Assembly: GCA_018661465.1 (NCBI GenBank)
Contig: JABJIC010000024.1
Location: forward strand, 1 to 50,172
Length of the DNA stretch: 50,172 nt
Source of the DNA: Gammaproteobacteria bacterium
GTDB taxonomy: Bacteria > Pseudomonadota > Gammaproteobacteria > Pseudomonadales > Pseudohongiellaceae
Direction: 5' to 3'
Position numbers and translations under genes: made by a program. Below, in pieces: positions 1-8,100 of this stretch. The notes under the pieces were generated by a model that worked only from the letters and a program-made list of their open reading frames with translations, had not been told where the DNA came from and did not search any database. Position 1 is the stretch's first letter, and the number at the start of each line of letters is the position of its first letter.

Positions 1-140
1 AATTGATAAATGGAGAGAGCATTACAATAACGTGCGACCACACAGTTCACTGAATTATTTGCCCCCGGTGGTGTTTGCTGAGAGGGCAGCTTAGAATGAA
101 TTTCTCATCCTGCGAGTGGTACTAACTTAGGGGAAAGGTC
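1..140 (+). mobile_element. Right end of an IS3-family insertion sequence (partial)
   Basis: The window opens inside the tail of an IS3-family transposase gene. After its stop codon about 45 bases lead to an apparent element end near 139-140, where the sequence ends in GGTCA and a host reading frame begins without its own start. The boundary is inferred from that abrupt change, because the matching left end lies outside the window. Confidence 0.6.
2..94 (+). CDS. IS3-family transposase OrfB, C-terminal 30 residues (partial)
   Basis: The only open frame at the left edge encodes IDKWREHYNNVRPHSSLNYL followed by a proline-rich tail and a stop at 92-94. The block W-x-x-x-Y-N-x-x-R-P-H-S-S-L is the hallmark C-terminus of IS3-family DDE transposases (rve integrase core), just after the catalytic Glu. 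The rest of the gene lies to the left of the window. The enzyme would cut and join IS ends via a circular intermediate, as is known for this family. The subgroup cannot be assigned from 30 residues. Confidence 0.85.
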   Translation: MDKWREHYNNVRPHSSLNYLPPVVFAERAA

Positions 141-308
141 AGCGGCACCTTAATGCAATTCATGTTGGATGGAATCGCTGGCAATTTTCGCCACGACGAT
201 GAAGATTCCAGAAAAGTATTGGATCTGATTTTTAAAATTGAAGACACTTTGGTTGAGTCCGGCGACCTGCCGCCTCACTTTGCCATGATCGTCGCCAAAC
301 CTCGGTGA
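141..308 (+). pseudogene. 3' remnant of a host gene cut by the IS, possibly a SAM methyltransferase
   Basis: Directly after the IS end an open frame runs SGTLMQFMLDGIAGNFRHDD and on to HFAMIVAKPR, with stop TGA at 306-308. The first Met in it is at 153. Read upstream, the frame hits a stop at 123-125 inside the IS, so the 5' part of the gene is missing or lies beyond the element. The ending H-F-A-M-I-V-A-K-P resembles the last strand of many class I SAM-dependent methyltransferases, but about 55 codons are too few to be sure. It is probably an insertion-inactivated gene. Confidence 0.45.
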
Positions 309-326
309 TCCGAGCTTACGAATCCC

Positions 327-848
327 CTATAAGTATTTTTCAGGGATCGGATTAGCCGATCCTTCTGCCTGCCAATAAATAGATACTACCCACCAGCGCT
401 CGCCATCATTCATAAGCTGGAAAGAATTAATTCCCCGCGCGAATGGCTCGACATCTTGCCGTGTATTTCTGGATTCATAGGTGCTGAAAGCATGAAGGAT
501 CTGACCATAGCCTTCACTGACACGATGAATTTCCACTTCATGAAAACCATTGGCTTCCAGAGATCTTCCACTCTGCTCAACGTAGCTTTCCGGCGTCATT
601 ATCACACGCCGAAATTCACCCGACTCTGCTTGCACTACAGCACTTAGAGTGGCTCCGGGCGCAAACAAGGTATGCCAACGATCCCAATCCCGGGCTTCTC
701 CAGCATCTCCTGAAATCACGTCATAGACAGCCGCCATGATGGAATCTACCGAGTCTACGTCTCGCGGAATAGCTTGCTGCGCTACAGCCACACTTGATAG
801 TAGAGATATTACACCTACCCAGAGAAGTCTCTTCGAACTTATACGCAT
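327..848 (-). CDS. Secreted SnoaL/NTF2-like protein
   Basis: The product has 173 residues. A signal peptide (basic start, hydrophobic core, cleavage near SVAVA-QQ around residue 23) precedes a compact domain. The pattern is an early helix D-S-I-M-A-A-V-Y-D-V-I-S-G, then W-D-R-W-H-T-L-F-A-P-G-A and a terminal strand W-W-V-V-S-I-Y-W. This is the layout of SnoaL-like/NTF2-fold proteins, a family that ranges from isomerases to non-enzymatic binders, so no reaction can be named. A strong GGGGGA ribosome site sits about nine bases before the ATG at 848. The gene stands alone between the IS remnant and the Met-rich receptor. Confidence 0.7.
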   Translation of the reverse strand: MRISSKRLLWVGVISLLSSVAVAQQAIPRDVDSVDSIMAAVYDVISGDAGEARDWDRWHTLFAPGATLSAVVQAESGEFRRVIMTPESYVEQSGRSLEANGFHEVEIHRVSEGYGQILHAFSTYESRNTRQDVEPFARGINSFQLMNDGERWWVVSIYWQAEGSANPIPEKYL

Positions 849-1191
849 TTTGTTTCCCCCATTGCCGATCAGATTGCTTTGCCGCTCTTACGACTCTATT
901 TACTCAAAACATTCCTTGCGAGCAAATTTTTTCAACTACAGCATTTACAACTACACTAAGCCTAGCCTAGCACCAAGCTTGAAGAATGTAATCTCGGATA
1001 CCCTTCCCGCGGCGAAGCGATTAAGCAAAGCACACATACTCGTTGTAAGCGTGCAATCTAAAAGCGGCTATTCAATAGCTTGATCTTCAAGAACAAGAAC
1101 GTTACTAGCAGACAAAAAAAAGCCGGCTGATAAGGCAACCGGCTTTCAGGTTATTGACACTTTATGAGGAGAGTGTCATTGCAAAAACTAC
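849..1191. other. Intergenic region
   Basis: This stretch lies between the start of the SnoaL-like gene and the end of the Met-rich receptor gene. It holds the receptor's terminator (1114-1146) and presumably the promoter of the SnoaL-like gene. I see no convincing gene; short open frames here lack ribosome sites and family motifs. Confidence 0.6.
1114..1146 (-). terminator. Rho-independent terminator of the Met-rich receptor gene
   Basis: Read on the minus strand, the stem AAAGCCGG pairs with CCGGCTTT around a 12-base loop and runs into eight T residues. It lies about 45 bases after the stop codon of the receptor gene. Confidence 0.85.
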
Positions 1192-3312
1192 TTAAAAGTT
1201 CCACATCAAACGTGCATAAACATTCCGACCTAGGCCAGGCATTCTTCCTCGCATAGCGATGTCTGGATTAAACGCACGGTTATATGCCGCCAGATGATCT
1301 TCATATTCTTCGTCGAATAGATTCTCTATGCCCAGACTTACATCCACATCAGCAGAGACATTAACTCGTCCGGTCAAATTGAATATAGTGTAGCCATCTG
1401 TTTTCTGTTCCAGATTGGTTGCAGAAACACGGTCCTGATCGGCGTAGGCAACCATCTCAAATGAGGTCATCCAATTTGAGTTTCTGTAATCCAAACCAAC
1501 AACCATGTTGTCCGGGGCGATTCGGTACAGATCATCGTTGATGTCATCTCTCTCACCACGAACCATGCTGGCAACTGCGCGAAGCGTCATGCTTGAACTC
1601 AAAGTATATTGAGCTTCCATGTCGAAACCATAAAAATTGGCATCCACATTATCGAACATCAAAGGATCAGGTCGACCCATTCCCATATTCGCCATCATCT
1701 GGGCGAAATTTCTAACAACCATGTTCGTTGCTGGAGTGCCCTGGATGAAGTCGCTTACTTCTTTGTAGAATATTCTCGGGTAGAAACTCAAGTCCCCGCC
1801 ATCGTAGTCAAAGCCTAGCTCTACTTCATGAGAGACTTCCGGGTCTAGCTCGGGGTTACCCACATAGGTTTTGCCATCGGCCAAGCCACCCGTGGCTTCC
1901 AGAGGAATCCACAAATAGCGTTCCTGATAGGAAGGAGAGCGACTCTTGCGCGCCGCGCCCACATACCAGGTAGTACCGCTGTCGGTATGAATACTCAGGC
2001 GAGCAAACCAATCGACATTGTTGTCGGTCTGACTAAGGTCGGACGCGTTGTTCATATTTGACAACATCCCTGCCATGTTATTCATCATGAATGGCATACC
2101 CATCATCATGTTCATCGGGTTCAAATTCGCTGACACCGGATCGGAGTCCATGGTCACTCGATTGACTCTGATGCCAGATTCCAGACCCATATGTTCACCC
2201 AAGGAAATGCTTCGCTCAACGAAGGCGCCAAAAATATCACGGTCGGTATCGTTGAAGTTACCTATGTAGAAAGGGGCGGCATTTGGGTTGGTGATAGTGG
2301 AACGATGAGTTGACATATGTCCGTCAACTCCATACAGCCAGCTGCCCTGATCGTCGAACTGCTCCATCTTTAAGGCGAAACCATAGTCCTCACTGACAGC
2401 CCAGTTTCGGCGGTAACGCATGGCACCGGCAGTCATCATATTGTCTTGGGGAGGACGTCTCAGGTGATAATTAGTCATCAAATGTTCATTGTCACTGGCG
2501 GAAAACTCTGCAGTAAAATTGCGGTCATTTCCTTCCCAGGTATAACGAGACCGGAACAGATCACTATCGATAGCCGCGATATCCATTGGCAGTGAAGCCG
2601 TACCAGCATCCTTAGTGTTGTTTCTGGCGAAGTCCAGACTGAACTCATGATCACCGTTGCGATAACTGTAACCCAGGTCATATCTTTCACGATCATATTC
2701 AGATGGCGTGATTTCACCATCAGGAATTTCCAGGTCATCCGCCTTTTCCTGCATAACGAAGCTACGCAGAATGTGATTTCGATTCGCCAGCGCAAAGAAG
2801 CCGCTAGCTACAGTGCCTGAATTAATCGATTGAGCTCCGAAATAAGTTCGGCCACTAAACTCAAAATCTCCTGAAAAGCCATATTCACCAGCATAAGTCT
2901 GAGCCTCTACGAAACCGCCGATGGTTTCCTGGCCAGAACTAACCGAAGCGATTCCTCGGTTAATGGTCAGCGACTCAAGAATAGCTACTGGTGCGTAGTG
3001 CAAAGGCGCATCCATCGCATTAGGTCCTGCACCGCTGATCTTCGCACCGTTTATGGAGACCCGAATTCGATCGCCGTACATTCCACGGTATTGAGCGATG
3101 CCGGTTAGCTCACCATTCTTGTTGATATTGGCGCCGGGCATTTTACGCAAAAGCTGCGCCGTATCTGCCGGTGCTACCAGAGTATCGTCGGTGATTACGG
3201 TGTGGGTATCCTGCACCCCTACTACTACTATTTCCTCAACTCTCTGTTGAGCGCTGGCTACACCACTCATCAAAATCAAGAAGGGTAAAGACCGCATTGC
3301 AAGTTTGTTCAT
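1192..3312 (-). CDS. TonB-dependent outer-membrane receptor, Met-rich, possibly for copper
   Basis: The product is about 706 residues from the ATG at 3312. I prefer this start because the signal peptide MNKLAMRSLPFLILMSGVASA begins there; an upstream in-frame start at 3375 would add 21 basic residues. A TonB box-like E-E-I-V-V-V-G is followed by a plug domain (R-G-M-Y-G-D-R-I-R-V-S-I-N-G) and a 22-strand-type barrel ending in Phe (Y-A-R-L-M-W-N-F). Two surface-loop candidates are packed with Met: residues about 397-421 (10 Met in 25; DNA 2050-2125) and about 532-551 (DNA 1660-1715). The plug resembles OprC/NosA-type copper receptors, and Met clusters are a known copper ligand. Copper as the substrate is an inference. 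An FNR-type box lies upstream. Confidence 0.85.
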   Translation of the reverse strand: MNKLAMRSLPFLILMSGVASAQQRVEEIVVVGVQDTHTVITDDTLVAPADTAQLLRKMPGANINKNGELTGIAQYRGMYGDRIRVSINGAKISGAGPNAMDAPLHYAPVAILESLTINRGIASVSSGQETIGGFVEAQTYAGEYGFSGDFEFSGRTYFGAQSINSGTVASGFFALANRNHILRSFVMQEKADDLEIPDGEITPSEYDRERYDLGYSYRNGDHEFSLDFARNNTKDAGTASLPMDIAAIDSDLFRSRYTWEGNDRNFTAEFSASDNEHLMTNYHLRRPPQDNMMTAGAMRYRRNWAVSEDYGFALKMEQFDDQGSWLYGVDGHMSTHRSTITNPNAAPFYIGNFNDTDRDIFGAFVERSISLGEHMGLESGIRVNRVTMDSDPVSANLNPMNMMMGMPFMMNNMAGMLSNMNNASDLSQTDNNVDWFARLSIHTDSGTTWYVGAARKSRSPSYQERYLWIPLEATGGLADGKTYVGNPELDPEVSHEVELGFDYDGGDLSFYPRIFYKEVSDFIQGTPATNMVVRNFAQMMANMGMGRPDPLMFDNVDANFYGFDMEAQYTLSSSMTLRAVASMVRGERDDINDDLYRIAPDNMVVGLDYRNSNWMTSFEMVAYADQDRVSATNLEQKTDGYTIFNLTGRVNVSADVDVSLGIENLFDEEYEDHLAAYNRAFNPDIAMRGRMPGLGRNVYARLMWNF

Positions 3313-3425
3313 CGTTCGCCTCGTTAGTGGGTTTGGCAATGCGCGCATTCTACGAAACCAAAGGCGGCGACACATGTGACACGTTGTCGCAGCAGGGGTT
3401 TTTTGGGGCTTTAATCTACACGAAA

Positions 3426-3439
3426 TTGATATATATCAA
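3426..3439. promoter_or_regulatory. FNR/ANR-type operator
   Basis: The sequence TTGATATATATCAA is a perfect inverted repeat matching the FNR/ANR consensus TTGAT-N4-ATCAA. It lies 114-127 bases upstream of the Met-rich receptor start at 3312 and about 420 bases from the other receptor. It suggests oxygen- or redox-dependent control of the former. FNR and CRP boxes are similar, but the TTGAT half-sites favour FNR. Confidence 0.65.
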
Positions 3440-3795
3440 GCCGTGACTCAAGTTTTAAACGAGCACTCGTTCGATTTCTGCATGGAAATTCCCGAGACAA
3501 ACGCTCCGAAATTGATCTTTTTGTGAAAAATTACTGGAAATGAGTATATTTCACCCAATTCCCCCACAATTTATACGGGGTATGCAAACTCAAGTTTCAG
3601 CGTGTTCTCTTGTCTGAAAATGCTTGCAAAGCTAATTGCCACAGGGGTCTTCCATGTCTTAAATATTGTTAGTACACTCCAGCGTAGGAGGATTACTCTC
3701 TTCTTATTTAGTACTGCAAATTTTAGTACTGTAAGAAAGGCGTTGTCTTCCTATGTTCATCCAGTGAGTGAAATTATGTTAGTCGCTCTAACTGT

Positions 3796-3826
3796 TTGAT
3801 TTTACTTATGTTAAACACTTTATAAT
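3796..3826 (+). promoter_or_regulatory. Putative sigma-70 promoter of the large TonB receptor
   Basis: A consensus -10 TATAAT is at 3821-3826 with a -35-like TTGATT at 3796-3801. The 19-base spacer is longer than ideal. The ATG at 3859 follows after a GGAGAG ribosome site. The leader is short. Confidence 0.5.
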
Positions 3827-3858
3827 ATTATAAATAACTAGAAATACTGGAGAGATAT

Positions 3859-6807
3859 ATGCAAAAAATCCCACATAGACGCGGTTTGCTCTGTGCTGCG
3901 ATTTCCCTGTCCCTGCTTCCTCTAGCGAGCCCCACGTTCGCACAAGATGACACAGTGGAAGAGGTAGTCGTTACCGGGTCCTTTATTCGTAGAACTGAAG
4001 GATTTACCGGCGCTTCTTCGATCGTACAGCTTAATGCTGAAGATCTGGAAGCTGAAGGCACGTTGAACATCGGAGAAGTGGTTCAAAACCTTTCTTTCGT
4101 AAACGGTTCAGCGTCCGCTATTACAAATACAATTCAAGGTCAGGATTCACGTTCAACCAGCATTGACTTACGTGGTCTTGGTGCTCGTTCAACTCTGACT
4201 TTGTTAGATGGCAAGCGTCTCGTAAATGAGAACGTTAATGCCTTGATTCCAACTATCGCTATCCAGCGTCTGGATATCGTTGCTGACGGTGCTGCTGCAC
4301 TTTACGGTAACGAGGCAGTGGCTGGTGTTGTTAACTTCGTACCATACAAGTCTTACGACGGTTTCAAGTTAGACACTTACGCTGAGCAAGATAGCCAAGG
4401 TGACTACGATGAGCACTCCGTACAGATGTTGTGGGGCGGTCAATTAGGTGAGATCGATTTGGTTCTTGCTGGTCAGTTCCGTCAGAACAGCCGTCTTGGT
4501 TGGGATGAGCGAAGCGACCTGGCTAATGCCGGTTTGATCATGTCTTCAAACGCTCCTGGTAACTGGTATGTGCCAGACCGCGATGCGGCCGGTGCTTACA
4601 CTGGTACTCAAAGCAGAAGACCAGATCCAAACTGTGCTCCTGCATCAGAGCGTACTGCGTACACTCCAAATCAGGTTAACGCGCCTTACGGCATGCTGCT
4701 TGGTAATACTTGTTTTTTCGATTTTGGTGATAACAGAAGCTATCGTGAGCCAACTCAGACTAACCAGTTTTTCGCGAATGCGACTTGGGAAGCTTCTGAT
4801 GACCTGACTCTTGAACTGCAGGCTTTCTCAACTCGATTGGCTGAGGTGACTTATACATCTACTTCAAACCCAGGTAACTCCCGTATTGGTGAGCTTCCAG
4901 GTGTTCGTGGTGAGATTCCAGGTAACCCTTTCTTCGCAACTGACTCCACTGGAGCCCAGCTCTACGGTGTAGACAACAATGGCGACGGCGTACCTGATCG
5001 TGGCACAGCTGACATAAACAACGATGGCTGGGGCGACTATATCGTTTCCGGTACTACCGACAATGGCGTTCTTCTTCACGAAGACGTGGCACCTCGAACT
5101 CTGCGTCCTATCAACAAGACGCATACTCGTTCTTCTGGACACAGCGCCGACAGAGATAACGTTGCAGGTAACACTGACCACATCAGCCGCTACAGCCTTA
5201 CGGCAGACTTTACAGTTCCTTTCATAGACGGATGGGAAGGTACGGCGTCCTGGACTCACAACTATCGCGAAATCAAGTTCATGTCTAACCAGAACTACGA
5301 TATTACAGCGATGCAACAGGGTCTCAACTGTGACACGGTCAATGACCGCGACGCATGTTACAACCCTTTCTTCGTAGTTGATCAGGCTGACAACAACTCT
5401 ATTCACGTGATGAATGACATCGCCGCTAGAGACAAAGAAGTCGTAGAAGATAAGCTAGACGTGATCGATATTGTTCTCAATGGTGAAGTTCCACTAGGTG
5501 GCTTCGAGCTTCCAGGCGGACCAATCGCCGCTGCTGTTGGTTACCAATGGCGTGATGACAAGTTCACCAACGTTCCTTCTGCTGTAGAGCTGGCGGGCGA
5601 CACGTGGATCGGCGGCACGGAGAAGGAAACTGTTGTTTCCGGTAGTCGTGAAGTTGATGCCTACTTCCTCGAATTGTCTATTCCAGTTCTTCCATCTTTG
5701 GAAGTTGAAGCGGCGGTACGTCAGGAAGAGTTCAGTACTGGCCAGAAGTCTACCGACCCTAAATTCGGTGTAACTTGGGCTGCTACTGACTGGTTGTCAC
5801 TGCGCGCTACAACAGGTGACGCGTTCATCGCGCCAACTCTTGAGCAGCTGCTGAATCCAGTAACTTGTGGTCTTTCTACAGTAACTGACAGATTCGGTCC
5901 TTTCTCGGCATTTACTACAGCTTGTGGCGGTGGTAACCCGAGCCTGCAGAACGAAACAGCGACATCCACTCAGTTTGGTGTTGACATCGCTCTTGGTGAT
6001 TTCGATATACACGTTACTTGGAACGAGACTGAGTTCCAGAACCGTATCATTGGAATCAATGGTCAGGATCTGATGGAACTTGAATTCGCTAACTTTAAGG
6101 CAGCGACTGGATTCACTGGTAGCGGTCTAACAGGCGATCAACCTACTGAAGCACAGCTAATTAGCTGGTTAGGAAGTGGCGGATCAAACCCTGATATTAT
6201 TCGTGACCCGAACGATATCTACACAATTCTGCAGGTAGATAATACTTCTACTACAAACGCGGAATCAGTGCAGGTAACTGCTTTCGATATCGAAGCTAAC
6301 TACCGTTTCAGCCTGGATAACTGGGGTGATTTCCGTATTGGTCTGCAAGCAACTAACGTTGATGAATTCCTGTATCAGGAAGACCCAACTCAGGCTGTTA
6401 AAGATGGCGCAGGCAAATATAACGCAAACACAAGTGCAGCACCTGAACTTCCAGAGTGGAAGGCTAACTTGCGTATGGGTTGGACAATGGGTCAGCACTC
6501 TGTGACTTCTACAGCTCACTATATCTCTGACCTTCCGTATGACGGTCCAATGTTTACACACATGGACTTCTTCGGAGGCACTAACCGTCCAGCTGGCATC
6601 ACTGATGTTGCAGCCTGGGCTGATATGGACCTTGCGTACACTTATCGCGGTATAGAGCTGTTTGATGGCGAAGCAGCCTTCACTGTAGGTTCACGTAACG
6701 TGTTTGATCGTAAAGCACAGCGTTCACCTGAGTTTGCTGGTGTAATCGGTGCATTGCAGGATCCATTGGGTCGTGTACTTTACGCACGTTTTGTCTACGA
6801 CTTCTAA
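3859..6807 (+). CDS. Large TonB-dependent receptor
   Basis: The product has 982 residues. The signal peptide ends near P-T-F-A-QDD and is followed by the TonB box E-E-V-V-V-T-G-S. A plug domain follows (L-N-I-G-E-V-V-Q-N-L; D-L-R-G-L-G-A-R-S-T-L-T-L-L-D-G-K-R; A-L-Y-G-N-E-A-V-A-G-V-V-N-F), then a long barrel ending V-L-Y-A-R-F-V-Y-D-F. This belongs to the group of large receptors common in alteromonads and xanthomonads that import oligosaccharides, peptides or other complex nutrients. The substrate cannot be told from sequence. A mid-barrel stretch D-N-N-G-D-G-V-P-D-R looks like a Ca-binding loop. Codon use is strongly biased (GGT, CGT, GCT, ACT), unlike most neighbours, which suggests high expression. 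A strong terminator follows. Confidence 0.9.
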   Translation: MQKIPHRRGLLCAAISLSLLPLASPTFAQDDTVEEVVVTGSFIRRTEGFTGASSIVQLNAEDLEAEGTLNIGEVVQNLSFVNGSASAITNTIQGQDSRSTSIDLRGLGARSTLTLLDGKRLVNENVNALIPTIAIQRLDIVADGAAALYGNEAVAGVVNFVPYKSYDGFKLDTYAEQDSQGDYDEHSVQMLWGGQLGEIDLVLAGQFRQNSRLGWDERSDLANAGLIMSSNAPGNWYVPDRDAAGAYTGTQSRRPDPNCAPASERTAYTPNQVNAPYGMLLGNTCFFDFGDNRSYREPTQTNQFFANATWEASDDLTLELQAFSTRLAEVTYTSTSNPGNSRIGELPGVRGEIPGNPFFATDSTGAQLYGVDNNGDGVPDRGTADINNDGWGDYIVSGTTDNGVLLHEDVAPRTLRPINKTHTRSSGHSADRDNVAGNTDHISRYSLTADFTVPFIDGWEGTASWTHNYREIKFMSNQNYDITAMQQGLNCDTVNDRDACYNPFFVVDQADNNSIHVMNDIAARDKEVVEDKLDVIDIVLNGEVPLGGFELPGGPIAAAVGYQWRDDKFTNVPSAVELAGDTWIGGTEKETVVSGSREVDAYFLELSIPVLPSLEVEAAVRQEEFSTGQKSTDPKFGVTWAATDWLSLRATTGDAFIAPTLEQLLNPVTCGLSTVTDRFGPFSAFTTACGGGNPSLQNETATSTQFGVDIALGDFDIHVTWNETEFQNRIIGINGQDLMELEFANFKAATGFTGSGLTGDQPTEAQLISWLGSGGSNPDIIRDPNDIYTILQVDNTSTTNAESVQVTAFDIEANYRFSLDNWGDFRIGLQATNVDEFLYQEDPTQAVKDGAGKYNANTSAAPELPEWKANLRMGWTMGQHSVTSTAHYISDLPYDGPMFTHMDFFGGTNRPAGITDVAAWADMDLAYTYRGIELFDGEAAFTVGSRNVFDRKAQRSPEFAGVIGALQDPLGRVLYARFVYDF

Positions 6808-6894
6808 GGAATATTTCCTAAGAGATCGTATACCGCTCATAGGATATAACGCGGTAATACTTTGAAGGCCACAGGACGTGGTTGATCAATGTAG

Positions 6895-6924
6895 AAAGGG
6901 GCTCTTTTTAGAGCCCCTTTTTTT
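6895..6924 (+). terminator. Rho-independent terminator
   Basis: The stem AAAGGGGCTCT / AGAGCCCCTTT (11 pairs) with a four-T loop is followed by a T run. It lies about 90 bases after the receptor stop codon. Confidence 0.9.
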
Positions 6925-7374
6925 ATGCCTGAGTTTTGTACCCGGCTCTATTTTCTTAGGGCTTTCCTTATCTGCGGCTTTCTTTATTTGTCGCTTTCTT
7001 TTTTAATAAAAAGGGCAGACGCCCAATGTTTGCCCAATCCATTGTATTTGCATGGCAAGCCTGGACAGCTTGCAGCCTGAGCAGAGTCCGATTCATACAT
7101 CGAAATAATCTGACTCGAACAGTAGCGGATACAAAGAGGAACAAAGTCGAAGGAGCTAGCGGAGAATTAACAAAAAGATTCGCTAGTCCTGCTGGGAAAC
7201 CGCGTGACAGAAGAGCTTCTCTGCCACACGACAATGGGCAAAGGCCTTCTATAAGCCCTCAAGCGGTCTTAAGAAGGGATCCTTCGACACGCTTGAGACT
7301 GGAAAATATAAATTATGGGATTATACTGAGCAAGTTTTCCGAATTTTGAACCGGCCTCATTGAGGAGCCTTCAT
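6925..7374. other. Intergenic region without a recognisable gene
   Basis: About 450 bases lie between the receptor terminator and the next gene. Short open frames on both strands (for example 7026-7349 +) lack a ribosome site and protein-like composition, so I treat the stretch as non-coding. It may contain the promoter for the gene at 7375. Confidence 0.5.
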
Positions 7375-7839
7375 ATGAAACAAGCAGCGCAATTATTAAT
7401 CGCCACTATTTTACTTACTTTTCAGCTAGGCACGGCGACGGCCGAAGAAGAACAAATCGTAATTGAAGATTTGTCTCGCGCCGAATTGCGTGCCCAAATT
7501 GAAAGAATCCAGAACGAATTCTACCGGGTATTTAATACCCTGAATGAAGACGACAACCTGGACATCGTTTGCCACTCTTATAAGCCGACTGGATCTAACA
7601 TAAATGAAGAAGCTTGTGAGCCCCAGTTCGTTATCGACAGACGTGCTGAGAATGCGTCCGATGCTCGGCGCAATCTGGATGTGTTGCTGACACCACAGTC
7701 CCTGCAATCTGATCTAGCCGCGGAATATGAACAGCTTACAGCCGCCATGAATGCAGTATCCGCTGAGAGCGACTACTTCAAGGAACTGAACCTAATACTC
7801 GGCGTACTAAGAGAGAGGCTGGAAGAGATTGCTGGCTAG
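7375..7839 (+). CDS. Small periplasmic protein of unknown function
   Basis: The product is 154 residues from the ATG at 7375, chosen because GAGGAG lies 8 bases upstream and the signal peptide (MKQAAQLLIATILLTFQLGTA, then TAEEEQ) starts there. The mature part is acidic and helical: E-L-R-A-Q-I-E-R-I-Q-N-E-F-Y-R-V-F-N. It contains two Cys (I-V-C-H-S-Y and E-A-C-E-P-Q-F-V) that could form a disulfide. I do not recognise a family. It stands alone between the TonB receptor and the PQQ enzyme, converging on a shared terminator. Confidence 0.7.
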   Translation: MKQAAQLLIATILLTFQLGTATAEEEQIVIEDLSRAELRAQIERIQNEFYRVFNTLNEDDNLDIVCHSYKPTGSNINEEACEPQFVIDRRAENASDARRNLDVLLTPQSLQSDLAAEYEQLTAAMNAVSAESDYFKELNLILGVLRERLEEIAG

Positions 7840-8010
7840 GACATAAAGCTTCTAGTCACCTATCTATCAATTTATTTATAGTTAGCTGTCTTTAGCTGCC
7901 TAACAGAAGTTTTCAAACTAAAGAGAAGACAGGCACCGAGTTAAGAAACTAGTTCGAAACGAAGACCCGACAGAGACCCGACAGAGACCAGACAAAATCG
8001 AGACAAAGAA

Positions 8011-8047
8011 AAAGGGCGGGAGGATTATTAATCCTCCCGCCCTTTTT
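8011..8047. terminator. Strong bidirectional terminator
   Basis: A 12-pair perfect stem GGGCGGGAGGAT / ATCCTCCCGCCC with a five-base loop is flanked by AAA on the left and TTTTTT on the right. It sits between the convergent genes at 7375-7839 (+) and 8101-10155 (-) and can serve both. Just upstream, an 11-base unit GACCCGACAGA-like is repeated in tandem (7964-7990). Confidence 0.9.
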
Positions 8048-8100
8048 TGTGTCGAGCTTACTGCTCACCGATAAAATCGATCGAATCGATCGGCTGCAGT

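Larger units (their letters stand above)
3313..3858. other. Divergent intergenic region between two TonB receptors
   Basis: This 546-base AT-rich region separates two divergent receptor genes and should carry both promoters. It contains a perfect FNR-type box (3426-3439) on the side of the Met-rich receptor and a TATAAT box (3821-3826) just before the other receptor. I see no gene in it. Confidence 0.6.

Noticed and set aside
4864..5406. 180-codon open frame antisense to the large TonB receptor
   Set aside because: It is a by-product of the strongly biased codon use of the receptor gene.
7026..7349. 107-codon + frame in the gap before the small periplasmic protein
   Set aside because: No ribosome site, no signal or recognisable pattern, and basic low-complexity composition.
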